Below are positions 53,322 through 62,251 of a DNA stretch of 64,000 bases, piece after piece. The notes below the pieces were generated by a model that was not told where the DNA came from, ran no database searches, and worked only from the letters and a program-made list of their open reading frames with translations. The stretch comes from Vibrio cortegadensis (GTDB lineage: Bacteria > Pseudomonadota > Gammaproteobacteria > Enterobacterales > Vibrionaceae). The position numbers and the translations under genes were made by a program. Where the stretch lies: NCBI RefSeq assembly GCF_024347395.1, contig NZ_AP025472.1, positions 992,001 to 1,056,000 on the forward strand. Direction: 5' to 3'. The stretch's first letter is position 1. Each line of letters starts with the position of its first letter.

Positions 53322-54626
53322 ATGAAATTTCCTGGCCAACGAAAATCAAAGCATTACTTTCCAGTCCACGCTCGCGATCCACTAGTGAGTCAAGCGCATG
53401 AAAGTAAAAAAATGTCACGTACCCATATTATTGGTATTGATCAAACATTGGTTGATATTGAGGCAAAAGTAAACTCAGAACTTATCGAAAAATATGGTTT
53501 GAGTAAGGGACATTCATTAGTTATTGATGACACTTCTGCAGAAGCGTTATATCAAGAGTTGAAGGAAAACCAACTTATTACTAATGAATATGCTGGTGGC
53601 ACGATTGGCAATACGTTACACAATTATTCTGTACTTGCGGATGACCGTTCTACTTTATTAGGTGTGATGAGTCAGGACATTAAAATCGGAAGCTACGGTT
53701 ACCGCTATTTATGTAATACCTCTAGCCGTATGGATTTGAATCACCTACAGGGCGTCGATGGGGCTATTGGTCGTTGTTTCGCGCTAATTACAGAAGATGG
53801 TGAACGTACTTTTGCTATTAGTGAAGGTCAGATGAATCAACTTCATCCAGATAATATCCCTGAGCGTATTTTTGCAAATGCATCAGCGTTGGTATTAACG
53901 GCTTATTTAGTTCGTTGTAAAGCGGGTGATCCTATGCCAGATGCGACAATGCGAGCAATTGAGTATGCGAAGCAATATGATGTGCCAGTGGTATTAACAC
54001 TAGGTACTAAATTCGTTATTCAGGATGATCCAGAATTTTGGCAAGATTTCTTACAACAGCACGTTACCGTTGTTGCAATGAATGAAGATGAAGCAGAAGC
54101 ATTAACCGGTGAAAGCGATCCATTGGCGGCCTCTGATAAAGCATTAGATTGGGTTGACTTAGTTTTATGCACTTCTGGTCCTGTCGGCTTATTTATGGCG
54201 GGTTATACAGAAGAAGAAGCAAAACGTGAAACCTCGCTGCCACTATTGCCTGGTTCTGTGCCTGAATTTAACCGTTTTGAGTTTAGTCGTCCTGCATTTA
54301 AAGGTTTGTGTGAAAATCCACTTAAAGTGTACTCACATATTGCACCATATATGGGTGGGCCTGAAAAAATTAAAAATACTAATGGTGCGGGTGATGCTGC
54401 GTTATCTGCATTGTTGCATGATATGGCGGCAAATAAATATCACAAAGAGAATGTGCCAAATTCAAGTAAGCACCAGCATTCATTTTTGACATATTCATCT
54501 TTCTCTCAAGTGTGTAAATATTCAAACCGTGCGAGCTATGAAGTATTGGTTCAGCACTCACCAAGACTTTCTCGCGGCTTGCCTGAAAGAGAAGATAGTT
54601 TAGAAGAAGCGTACTGGGAACGTTAA
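53322..54626 (+). CDS. gsk: Inosine/guanosine kinase
   Basis: This 434-aa PfkB-family kinase phosphorylates inosine and guanosine in purine salvage. It aligns along its whole length with E. coli Gsk (434 aa). It starts MKFPGQRKSKHYFPV. GGTIGNTLHNYS is the substrate-binding part, and NTNGAGDAALSALLHD holds the catalytic Asp and anion hole. It ends RGLPEREDSLEEAYW. It is followed by a strong bidirectional terminator and hns. Confidence 0.97.
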   Translation: MKFPGQRKSKHYFPVHARDPLVSQAHESKKMSRTHIIGIDQTLVDIEAKVNSELIEKYGLSKGHSLVIDDTSAEALYQELKENQLITNEYAGGTIGNTLHNYSVLADDRSTLLGVMSQDIKIGSYGYRYLCNTSSRMDLNHLQGVDGAIGRCFALITEDGERTFAISEGQMNQLHPDNIPERIFANASALVLTAYLVRCKAGDPMPDATMRAIEYAKQYDVPVVLTLGTKFVIQDDPEFWQDFLQQHVTVVAMNEDEAEALTGESDPLAASDKALDWVDLVLCTSGPVGLFMAGYTEEEAKRETSLPLLPGSVPEFNRFEFSRPAFKGLCENPLKVYSHIAPYMGGPEKIKNTNGAGDAALSALLHDMAANKYHKENVPNSSKHQHSFLTYSSFSQVCKYSNRASYEVLVQHSPRLSRGLPEREDSLEEAYWER

Positions 54627-54647
54627 TTCCTATTATCGTAGATAAAT

Positions 54648-54680
54648 AAAAAGGCTTCCAATTGGAAGCCTTTTTTTTTG
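54648..54680. terminator. Bidirectional terminator between gsk and hns
   Basis: The stem GGCTTCCA / TGGAAGCC is flanked by A5 and T9 and ends both convergent transcripts. Confidence 0.92.
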
Positions 54681-54695
54681 AATATATTAATTCAA

Positions 54696-55103
54696 TTAAA
54701 TAGCGAAATCTTCTAAAGATTTACCAGCATCTAATTGATCTTGGATTGCTGAAGGTGTGCGACCTTGACCAGTCCAAGTTTTTTCGTCACCGTTACCATC
54801 TACATATTTATATTTAGCAGGGCGTGGTGCACGTTTTTTCTTAGTTGTAGATTTAGTTTCGCCAGAAAGAGCGGCAATTAAATCTTCAACATCAATACCG
54901 TCTTTTGCAATCATCTGTGCATATTCAGCTAATTTAGCTTCACGCTCTTCGCGTGCTTCACGCTCTTCCGCTTCAGATTCTTGACGCTCTTGAACCACAA
55001 TTGTAAGTTTTTCTAGTGCTTCTTCTAATTGCTCAAGTGTTAGTTCACGTGAAAATGCACGAAGACTACGAATATTAAGTAGTGTTTTAGTTAGTTCCAA
55101 CAT
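54696..55103 (-). CDS. hns: H-NS family nucleoid protein (VicH-type)
   Basis: The protein has 135 aa, H-NS length. An N-terminal coiled-coil dimerisation region (about 1-65, with a Glu/Arg-rich EEREAREEREAK stretch) is joined by a linker to the DNA-binding loop TWTGQGRTP near residue 110. H-NS silences AT-rich, often foreign, DNA. AGGA lies 7 nt before the ATG. In V. cholerae the corresponding gene is vicH. Its long AT-rich upstream region (55104-55525) suits autoregulation. Confidence 0.96.
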   Translation of the reverse strand: MLELTKTLLNIRSLRAFSRELTLEQLEEALEKLTIVVQERQESEAEEREAREEREAKLAEYAQMIAKDGIDVEDLIAALSGETKSTTKKKRAPRPAKYKYVDGNGDEKTWTGQGRTPSAIQDQLDAGKSLEDFAI

Positions 55104-55525
55104 GACTTTTCCTGTTCGATTAAATAAGGGGGTTTAAACAATAATAAACATCATCAGCTAATAAGACAATATTAATTATTATTTAAATTGTTTATATGAT
55201 TAAAATTTAGGAATTATTAGAAAAATAGATAGTTTGAACAATAGACTAATTTCATATTGACGTTAAATAAAGTAATTGATATTTGATTTATAAATGCAAT
55301 AAAGAAAATACATTTGGCAGCGTAGGTCAAAAAGATGTGACTTTTGACACATAGTGCTGTGCAACTGCATACTTATTTGTATTGAATATGGTATGTCACA
55401 TATGTTTTTAACCATGGAATGATGTGTTGCAATGGTGCTATAGATAAGTACAATGAGTTTTACCTGATGCAGGTATGCAGTTTTTTTGTTGCTTTTTTAT
55501 TCACGCAATAGTCAAATTGTATTCT
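55104..55525. other. AT-rich promoter region of hns and the riboswitch transcript
   Basis: This is over 400 bp with no supportable gene. It is very AT-rich at 55140-55330 (A/T runs, likely curved), the sort of DNA bound by H-NS itself, and presumably holds the divergent promoters for hns and for the lysine-riboswitch RNA. I could not place the promoters exactly. Confidence 0.5.
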
Positions 55526-55700
55526 TGCCGTAGAGGTGCAATTACAATCAGTATCTGTTATTGGGGTGATGCCAATGAATAACAGTGAAAGGTCTAGTTG
55601 CCGAAGTAAGTCTGTAAATTAAAACGGCTTGCTGGGGTTGTCATCAAATAGGGACAACACTGCCATAGTCTTATTTTTTAAACTATGGAGCGCTACTGTA
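55526..55700 (+). ncRNA. Lysine riboswitch (L box)
   Basis: The conserved L-box blocks occur in the right order: AGAGGTGC (55532-55539), AGTA (55550-55553), GGGTGATGCC at about 55564, GAAAGG at about 55586, GCCGAAG (55600-55606), GCTGGGG at about 55631, CACTGCC at about 55658, and TATGGAGCGCTAC (55684-55696). GTAG at 55530-55533 can close P1 with CTAC at 55693-55696. The aptamer senses L-lysine. It lies about 115 bp before an NhaC-family transporter gene. A downstream TTGGGTTAG-like stretch (55704-55712) can pair with CTAACCAA (about 55788-55795) near the start codon, suggesting control at translation. Confidence 0.93.
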
Positions 55701-55816
55701 GGGTTGGGTTAGGCAATTGCTGTCCTTCCGTTAAGTTACATATAAGTCCGATTTAATAGTGAATCGTCACTTATCTGCAGTAGATCTCTAACCAAAATAA
55801 CTGGTTTTTGAAGATC

Positions 55817-57412
55817 ATGAATTTAATCGATTTTGCAACATCTCCTCTCTCTCTCTTGCCCGCAATCGTGGCATTGAGTCTTGCTATTATTACTCGTCGA
55901 GTTTTAGTCTCTTTAGGTGTCGGTATCGCCATGGGCGCTATTTTGCTTGCTGATTATTCAGTAGGTAGCGCAGTCAGTTACGTCGGAACGAAAGTGTCTG
56001 GTGTATTTATTGAAGATGGTGGCATCAACTCTTGGAACATGAGTATTGTTGGTTTCTTACTACTATTAGGCATGATGACAGCTCTGCTTACGCTTTCTGG
56101 TGGTACTCGTGCGTTCGCTGAATGGGCACAATCAAGAGTTAAAAGTAAACGTGGTTCAAAACTGCTTGCTGCATTTCTTGGCGTGTTTATTTTTGTCGAT
56201 GACTACTTTAACAGTTTAGCTGTAGGTGCGATTTCTCGTCCAGTGACGGATCGTTTTTACGTTTCTCGCGCAAAACTGGCGTACATCCTTGACTCTACAG
56301 CAGCACCGATGTGTGTGATTATGCCTGCTTCTAGCTGGGGCGCATATATCATGACAATCATTGGTGGCATCCTAGTGACTCATGGTGTGACTGAGTATTC
56401 TGCATTGGGCGCATATGTCCGCCTTATTCCAATGAACTTTTATGCGGTATTTGCTCTGTTGATGGTATTCGCTGTTGCTTGGTTTGGACTTGATGTGGGC
56501 AAAATGCGAGAGCATGAGATTAACGCTTCTCAAGGTCGCGGTTTTGATGAAGATAATGATAGCCAAGATGCGCATGATCTTAATGAAGAGTTGGATATAA
56601 AAGAGAGCAGCAACGGTTCTGTATTGGATCTAGTGCTACCTATTCTGGCTCTTATTGCAGCCACTGTGGCGGCAATGCTTTATACCGGTGGCCAAGCACT
56701 GGCTGCGGACGGAATTGCATTTAACGTCTTAGGTGCTTTTGAAAATACCGATGTAGGTAAAGCACTTATCTATGGCGGCAGTGTTGGTCTAGTGTTGGCT
56801 ATAGTGACGGTTGTGCGTCAAAAACTGCCAGCGATTGAAATCGTGCGCACTATGTGGATTGGCGCTCGTTCAATGTTCGGAGCCATTCTGATTCTTGTTT
56901 TTGCATGGACAATTGGTTCTGTCATCGGTGATATGAAAACGGGTACTTACTTATCATCGCTTGCACAAGGCAATATCGGCACGCATTGGCTACCTGTAAT
57001 TCTGTTCTTGCTTGCTGGTGTAATGGCATTCTCAACAGGTACATCGTGGGGAACATTCGGCATCATGTTACCGATTGCAGGTGATATGGCCGCCGCAACG
57101 GATATTGCATTAATGCTACCAATGCTCGGTGCTGTACTGGCTGGTTCAGTATTTGGTGACCATTGCTCTCCAATTTCCGATACAACGATATTGTCATCTA
57201 CTGGTGCTCGTTGTAATCATATCGATCACGTTGCGACTCAATTGCCTTATGCCGTTTCTGTTGCGTTAGTCTCTTGTGTTGGCTTCATCGTGCTAGGTTT
57301 CACATCATCTGTTGCGCTTTCTTTTGTTGCAGCATCGGTGGCTTTTGTGGTCGTTTGTTGTGTATTAGCCGCGCTATCAAAATCAAAAATGGCGAATGCT
57401 CAGAAAGCTTAA
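55817..57412 (+). CDS. NhaC-family transporter, probable lysine permease (LysW-type)
   Basis: This 531-aa membrane protein has about 11-12 hydrophobic helices. The ATG at 55817 (MNLIDFATSPL) is chosen over a TTG 9 nt upstream. NhaC-superfamily signatures are FVDDYFNSLAVG, STAAPMCVIMPASSW, STGTSWGTFGIMLP and FGDHCSPISDTTILSS. NhaC members exchange Na+ for H+, but those under a lysine riboswitch are predicted from comparative genomics (LysW) to import lysine. The riboswitch directly upstream is the main reason to prefer a lysine substrate; this needs a transport test. An acidic cytoplasmic loop lies near residues 240-270. Confidence 0.88.
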   Translation: MNLIDFATSPLSLLPAIVALSLAIITRRVLVSLGVGIAMGAILLADYSVGSAVSYVGTKVSGVFIEDGGINSWNMSIVGFLLLLGMMTALLTLSGGTRAFAEWAQSRVKSKRGSKLLAAFLGVFIFVDDYFNSLAVGAISRPVTDRFYVSRAKLAYILDSTAAPMCVIMPASSWGAYIMTIIGGILVTHGVTEYSALGAYVRLIPMNFYAVFALLMVFAVAWFGLDVGKMREHEINASQGRGFDEDNDSQDAHDLNEELDIKESSNGSVLDLVLPILALIAATVAAMLYTGGQALAADGIAFNVLGAFENTDVGKALIYGGSVGLVLAIVTVVRQKLPAIEIVRTMWIGARSMFGAILILVFAWTIGSVIGDMKTGTYLSSLAQGNIGTHWLPVILFLLAGVMAFSTGTSWGTFGIMLPIAGDMAAATDIALMLPMLGAVLAGSVFGDHCSPISDTTILSSTGARCNHIDHVATQLPYAVSVALVSCVGFIVLGFTSSVALSFVAASVAFVVVCCVLAALSKSKMANAQKA

Positions 57413-57431
57413 TTCATTGATTATCTGTGAT

Positions 57432-57462
57432 AAAAAAGGAAGATTCGTCTTCCTTTTTTTGT
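57432..57462 (+). terminator. Terminator after the NhaC-family gene
   Basis: The 12-bp stem AAAAAAGGAAGA / TCTTCCTTTTTT with a short loop ends in a T-run. Confidence 0.9.
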
Positions 57463-57577
57463 GCGCGTAACAAATAAATGGTTAGCCAGTTAAATTTTTT
57501 TAAATTAGTTGTTGAAAATCATCACTAGCTTAGTTAGTGTGAATGACAAGACAGTAAGCCAACAAGAGTAAATAACT

Positions 57578-57625
57578 ATGCGCAAATTCGTAATGAACAT
57601 TCATCACCATCATCACCCAGTTTAG
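57578..57625 (+). CDS. hisL: his operon leader peptide
   Basis: This 15-codon frame encodes MRKFVMNI, five consecutive histidines, and PV, followed by TAG. Ribosome stalling at the His codons when charged tRNA-His is scarce prevents formation of the downstream terminator and lets transcription continue into hisG. CAAGAG precedes the ATG. The run of five is shorter than the seven of E. coli. Confidence 0.92.
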   Translation: MRKFVMNIHHHHHPV

Positions 57626-57732
57626 TCTTTCGGGAGATACGCGCATACCCGGGAGGCAGGAAAACTCCCGGAGGTTAAGTCAAAGTATTTAGATTTAAAC
57701 CCTCGGGAGAGAAACTTCCGAGGGTTTTTTTA
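57626..57732 (+). promoter_or_regulatory. his operon attenuator
   Basis: The terminator stem is AAACCCTCGG (57697-57706) with CCGAGGGTTT (57718-57727) followed by T6. Upstream CCCGGGAGG-type segments (57648-57677) can form pause and antiterminator hairpins, for example the CGGGAG at 57650s with CTCCCG at 57665s. This is the classic histidine attenuation layout controlled by translation of hisL. Confidence 0.9.
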
Positions 57733-57800
57733 TGCTTACAGAATTCATTATTTTTATAACGACTTAATAAATATTCAATAATTTGCACAGGGATAAAGCA

Positions 57801-58697
57801 ATGCAATCACAACGACTAAGAATCGCAATTCAAAAAAAAGGCCGCTTAAGTAAAGAGTGCCAAGACCTACTTAAAAAGTGCGGTGTTAAATTCAGCATAA
57901 TGGGTGAACGTTTAGTTGTTCACTCCGAAAATATGCCAATTGATCTATTACTCGTTCGCGATGACGATATTCCAGGTCTTATCATGGACGGTGTGGTAGA
58001 TCTTGGTTTCATCGGTGAGAATGAATTAGAAGAGGTTCGCCTAGACCGTAAAGCACTGAATGAACCAAGTGAATTTATCGCATTACGCCGATTAGACTTT
58101 GGCGGTTGTCGACTGTCTATCGCGATTAATAAAGATGAAGAATATAACGGTCCGCAAGATTTAGCTGGCAAACGAATTGCGACAACATACCCTCAATTGC
58201 TAAAGAGTTACATGGATGAACAGGGCGTTGATTTCAGCACATGTATGCTAACAGGTTCCGTTGAAGTCGCTCCTCGTGCTGGGTTAGCGGATGCGATTGC
58301 AGATTTAGTCTCGACAGGTGCAACCTTGGAAGCGAACGGCTTAAAAGAGGCGGAAGTCATTTTCCAATCTAAAGCGACCCTTATTCAGAGAACCGGTGAG
58401 TTTGATACTGACAAAGTGGCGCTGATCGAAAAACTGCTGACTCGCATGCAAGGTGTACAGCAAGCAAAAGAGTCAAAATACATCATGCTGCACGCCCCTA
58501 CCGATAAGCTTGAGCAGATCAAATCACTGTTACCGGGCGCTGAAGATCCTACCGTACTCCCTCTATCATCTGATACGGATAAAGTGGCTGTACATCTAGT
58601 GAGTACAGAGAATTTATTCTGGGAAACGATGGAGCAGCTTAAAGAGCTCGGTGCGAGTTCAATTCTAGTGCTTCCTATTGAAAAAATGATGGGGTGA
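57801..58697 (+). CDS. hisG: ATP phosphoribosyltransferase
   Basis: This 298-aa enzyme (long form) condenses ATP with PRPP as the first, feedback-inhibited step of histidine synthesis. The ATG at 57801 (MQSQRLRIAIQKKGRLS) is 8 nt after AGGGA; a start at 57783 is less likely. The PRPP loop is in DLVSTGATLEANGL. The C-terminal regulatory domain (about 225-298) ends with VLPIEKMMG and binds histidine. The length equals that of E. coli HisG (299). Confidence 0.97.
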   Translation: MQSQRLRIAIQKKGRLSKECQDLLKKCGVKFSIMGERLVVHSENMPIDLLLVRDDDIPGLIMDGVVDLGFIGENELEEVRLDRKALNEPSEFIALRRLDFGGCRLSIAINKDEEYNGPQDLAGKRIATTYPQLLKSYMDEQGVDFSTCMLTGSVEVAPRAGLADAIADLVSTGATLEANGLKEAEVIFQSKATLIQRTGEFDTDKVALIEKLLTRMQGVQQAKESKYIMLHAPTDKLEQIKSLLPGAEDPTVLPLSSDTDKVAVHLVSTENLFWETMEQLKELGASSILVLPIEKMMG

Positions 58698-58702
58698 TTG
58701 AG

Positions 58703-60025
58703 ATGAGAACGGTTGTTTGGCAATCATTAAGTGAATCGCAGCAAGATGCGATTCTAGAACGTCCAGCTATTACTGAAGGCGCGAATATTACCTCTGCTGT
58801 CGCTGATGTTATTCGTCAAGTTCGTGCAGGCGGCGATAAAGCATTAATCGAGTTAACTGAAAAGTTTGATCGTGTTGTCCCTGAGTCTATCCGCGTCTCA
58901 AACCAAGAGATAGAAGAGGCCTCTGCGCGACTGAGTGATTCGATGAAAGAAGCATTGAATCAAGCGTACGACAATATTGCAAAGTTTCATAAAGCCCAAA
59001 AGCCTCAACCTTTACGTGTGGAGACTCAACCCGGCGTCGTGTGTGAGCAAGTCACTCGCCCGATCAATACCGTTGGTCTATATATTCCAGGAGGAAGTGC
59101 GCCGCTCCCTTCAACCGTATTGATGCTTGGCGTTCCATCGCAAATTGCAGGTTGTCGAAAAGTCGTACTCTGTTCTCCACCTCCTATTGCAGATGAAATC
59201 TTATATGTAGCGAAGTTATGTAACATAGATGAAGTGTATAACGTCGGTGGTGGTCAGGCTGTTGCGGCAATGGCTTATGGGACTGGATCAGTTGCTAAAG
59301 TAGATAAAATATTTGGCCCGGGGAATGCTTATGTAACAGAAGCCAAGCGTCAGGTGAGCAATGATTTCCGAGGCGCGGCGATAGATATGCCTGCTGGTCC
59401 TTCTGAAGTACTGGTCATTGCAGATGAAACCGCTGACCCAGACTTTATAGCGGCTGATCTATTAAGCCAAGCAGAGCACGGGCCAGATTCGCAAGTGGTA
59501 TTGGTCACGCCTTCACCCGTGATTGCCGATCAGGTGACGGATGCAGTGCAAGCGCAACTTCAGCAACTCTCTCGCGCAGATATTGCTCAAAAAGCACTAT
59601 CATCAAGTTTGGTTATTATTGCTGAATCATTAACCCAAAGTATTTCGATTTCAAATTACTATGGTCCTGAGCACTTAATTGTTCAAACTAAGAACCCTCG
59701 TGAATTGCTTCCTTTGTTAGACAATGCGGGTTCAATTTTCTTAGGTGATTGGTCTCCTGAATCTGCTGGTGATTACGCATCGGGTACCAACCACGTGTTG
59801 CCGACATATGGTTATACGAAAACATACTCTAGCCTTGGACTAGCTGATTTTTCTAAACGAATGACAGTACAAGAACTCACGGCCGATGGGCTGAAAGTTC
59901 TAGCTCCCACTGTCGTGACAATGGCAGATGCTGAAGGGCTAGATGCACATAAACGCGCGGTGACCATTCGTATTGAAAAGCTTGCAAAAATAGAGATAAG
60001 CGACCAAGCAGAGAAGGGAGTTTAG
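58703..60025 (+). CDS. hisD: Histidinol dehydrogenase
   Basis: This zinc enzyme oxidises histidinol to histidine in two steps. The ATG at 58703 (MRTVVWQSLSESQQ) follows the hisG stop by 5 bp; a GTG at 58694 overlaps hisG. Signatures: VERPINTVGLYIPGG-like segment (TRPINTVGLYIPGGSAPLPSTVLML), the catalytic Glu/His stretch SQAEHGPDSQ, and GPEHLIVQT. The protein is 440 aa. Confidence 0.97.
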   Translation: MRTVVWQSLSESQQDAILERPAITEGANITSAVADVIRQVRAGGDKALIELTEKFDRVVPESIRVSNQEIEEASARLSDSMKEALNQAYDNIAKFHKAQKPQPLRVETQPGVVCEQVTRPINTVGLYIPGGSAPLPSTVLMLGVPSQIAGCRKVVLCSPPPIADEILYVAKLCNIDEVYNVGGGQAVAAMAYGTGSVAKVDKIFGPGNAYVTEAKRQVSNDFRGAAIDMPAGPSEVLVIADETADPDFIAADLLSQAEHGPDSQVVLVTPSPVIADQVTDAVQAQLQQLSRADIAQKALSSSLVIIAESLTQSISISNYYGPEHLIVQTKNPRELLPLLDNAGSIFLGDWSPESAGDYASGTNHVLPTYGYTKTYSSLGLADFSKRMTVQELTADGLKVLAPTVVTMADAEGLDAHKRAVTIRIEKLAKIEISDQAEKGV

Positions 60026-60027
60026 TT

Positions 60028-61071
60028 ATGGAAAAGCTTGCACGTAAACAAGTGCAGTCATTGACTCCTTACTTATCTGCGCGTCGAATTGGCGGCAGTG
60101 GGGATGTGTGGTTAAACGCAAATGAATCCCCGTTTGATAACGAATACAAAACCGACTTTTCACGCTTGAATCGTTATAGTGAATGTCAGCCTAAGGCTCT
60201 TATCGAAGCATATGCGGCTTATGCTGGTGTTAAACCTGAGCAAACACTGACCTCACGTGGGGCCGATGAAGGCATTGAGCTTTTGATTCGTGCTTTTTGT
60301 GAGCCGGGTGAGGATGCGATTCTGTTCTGCCCACCAACGTATGGAATGTACGCGATCAGTGCGGAAACATCTGGTGTTGAACAAAAAACAGTACCGCTTA
60401 CGCAAGATTGGCAACTGGATATTAACGGTATCGAATCTAATTTAGAGTCAGTTAAATTAGTGTTTGTTTGTAGCCCTAATAATCCAACTGGAAACGTGAT
60501 TAAGCGCCCTGATATCGTTCGTCTCCTTGAGATGACAAAAGATAAAGCTATCGTGGTCATGGATGAAGCGTATATCGATTTTTGTCCTGAAGTCTCAACG
60601 GTTGACTTACTTGAGCAATACCCGAATTTAGCGATTTTGCGTACGCTTTCCAAAGCTTTTGCTTTAGCGGGGTTACGTTGTGGGTTCACCCTCGCGAACA
60701 AAGAGATCATCGATGTTTTATTGAAAGTCATTGCGCCATACCCAGTTCCAGTTCCGGTTGCTGAGATAGCCATTCAAGCTTTATCTGAATCAGGGTTGGC
60801 CCGTGCAAAATTTCAAGTATTGGATTTGAATGCAAACCGAGCTTATTTACAAGCAGGGCTGATGACCATTGCGGGTATCGAAATTTTCGAAGGGTGGGGC
60901 AATTACTTATTAGTGAAATTTAGTGATGGTGATGCGTTATTTAAAGCAGCATGGGAAAAAGGGATCATTTTAAGAAACTCCCCAATTAAAGACTGTGTTC
61001 GCATTAGTATTGGCAATCGAGAAGAGTGTGAGAAAACGGTTGGATTTATTCGTAACTATTACGCTGTCTAG
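60028..61071 (+). CDS. hisC: Histidinol-phosphate aminotransferase
   Basis: This 347-aa class I/II PLP enzyme transfers an amino group from glutamate to imidazole acetol phosphate. It has VWLNANESPFDN, the PLP-stacking region SRGADEGIELLIRAF, NNPTGNVI, DEAYIDF, and the PLP Lys in RTLSKAFALAGLRCGF. It starts 2 bp after hisD. An unusually long 92-bp gap with two small hairpins separates it from hisB. Confidence 0.96.
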   Translation: MEKLARKQVQSLTPYLSARRIGGSGDVWLNANESPFDNEYKTDFSRLNRYSECQPKALIEAYAAYAGVKPEQTLTSRGADEGIELLIRAFCEPGEDAILFCPPTYGMYAISAETSGVEQKTVPLTQDWQLDINGIESNLESVKLVFVCSPNNPTGNVIKRPDIVRLLEMTKDKAIVVMDEAYIDFCPEVSTVDLLEQYPNLAILRTLSKAFALAGLRCGFTLANKEIIDVLLKVIAPYPVPVPVAEIAIQALSESGLARAKFQVLDLNANRAYLQAGLMTIAGIEIFEGWGNYLLVKFSDGDALFKAAWEKGIILRNSPIKDCVRISIGNREECEKTVGFIRNYYAV

Positions 61072-61163
61072 ATGATGATTTAAGAAAGTGGCGATATCGC
61101 TCGTTTCATGATTATTGAGGTTAGATTTTTAACCTTTAGCTTTATATTTAAAAGGAAGTTCCA

Positions 61164-62237
61164 GTGAGCAATCAACAAAAAATTCTATTTATTGATCGAG
61201 ATGGCACCTTAATTGTTGAGCCGCCGATCGACTTTCAAGTTGACCGTTTAGATAAATTAAAACTTGAGCCCTTCGTGATTCCTAGCCTGCTTTCATTGCA
61301 GGAGGCGGGTTATCGATTAGTGATGGTGACCAATCAAGATGGCTTAGGGACAGACAGTTACCCTAAAGCGGATTTTGATGCCCCTCAAGATATGATGATG
61401 GAGATATTTGAGTCTCAAGGCGTTAAGTTTGACGATGTTTTAATCTGCCCGCACTTTGATGAAGATAACTGCTCTTGCCGTAAGCCGAAATTGGGTATGG
61501 TTAAAGAGTACCTTCAAGGTGGCAAAGTCGATTTTAAACATTCAGTCGTGATTGGAGATCGCGCCACGGATTTAGCCCTAGCAGAAAATATGGCGATCCG
61601 AGGGATCCAATACAATCCAGAGTCGATGAACTGGAAAGATATCTTAAAAGACCTCACGGTGAACGCGAGAACCGCTGAAGTCATTAGAACCACTAAAGAG
61701 ACGGATATTCGTGTTGCGGTCAATTTGGATGAATCTGGTGGTAATCAGATCGAAACGGGAATGGGCTTTTTTGATCACATGCTTGATCAAATCGCGACTC
61801 ACGGTGGATTCCAGTTAAAGCTCAATGTGAAAGGTGATTTGCACATTGATGATCACCACACAATTGAAGATACAGCATTAGCGCTTGGTGAAGCGTTAAA
61901 AGAAGCGCTCGGAAGCAAGCGTGGCATTGGTCGATTTGGCTTTAGTTTGCCAATGGATGAGTGCTTGGCTCAGTGTGCTTTAGACTTGTCTGGACGCCCT
62001 TATCTTAAATTTGACGCAAAATTTAGCCGTGAGCAAGTTGGCGATCTTTCTACCGAAATGGTGGTGCACTTTTTCCGTTCGTTAACTGATACCTTAGCTT
62101 GCACTCTGCACCTATCATCGACGGGTGACAACGATCACCACATCATTGAGAGCTTATTTAAAGCATTTGGCCGTACACTTCGCCAGGCGATTAAGGTCGA
62201 AGGTAATGAATTACCGAGCAGCAAAGGCGTGCTTTAA
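61164..62237 (+). CDS. hisB: Bifunctional histidinol-phosphatase / imidazoleglycerol-phosphate dehydratase
   Basis: This 357-aa fusion is typical of gammaproteobacteria. The N-terminal HAD phosphatase (about 1-165) has the DxD motif FIDRDGT, a zinc-binding Cys/His set (CPHFDEDNCSC) and VIGDRATDLALA. The C-terminal IGPD domain (about 168-357) has GMGFFDHMLDQIATHGGF and DHHTIEDTALALG metal-binding His. The GTG start at 61164 has AAGGAAG upstream. Confidence 0.96.
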   Translation: MSNQQKILFIDRDGTLIVEPPIDFQVDRLDKLKLEPFVIPSLLSLQEAGYRLVMVTNQDGLGTDSYPKADFDAPQDMMMEIFESQGVKFDDVLICPHFDEDNCSCRKPKLGMVKEYLQGGKVDFKHSVVIGDRATDLALAENMAIRGIQYNPESMNWKDILKDLTVNARTAEVIRTTKETDIRVAVNLDESGGNQIETGMGFFDHMLDQIATHGGFQLKLNVKGDLHIDDHHTIEDTALALGEALKEALGSKRGIGRFGFSLPMDECLAQCALDLSGRPYLKFDAKFSREQVGDLSTEMVVHFFRSLTDTLACTLHLSSTGDNDHHIIESLFKAFGRTLRQAIKVEGNELPSSKGVL

Positions 62238-62251
62238 CGAGGGAATGAATC

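Noticed and set aside
57599..57616. A run of His codons resembling an engineered His-tag
   Set aside because: It sits in the hisL leader peptide just ahead of a standard attenuator and hisG, so it is natural.
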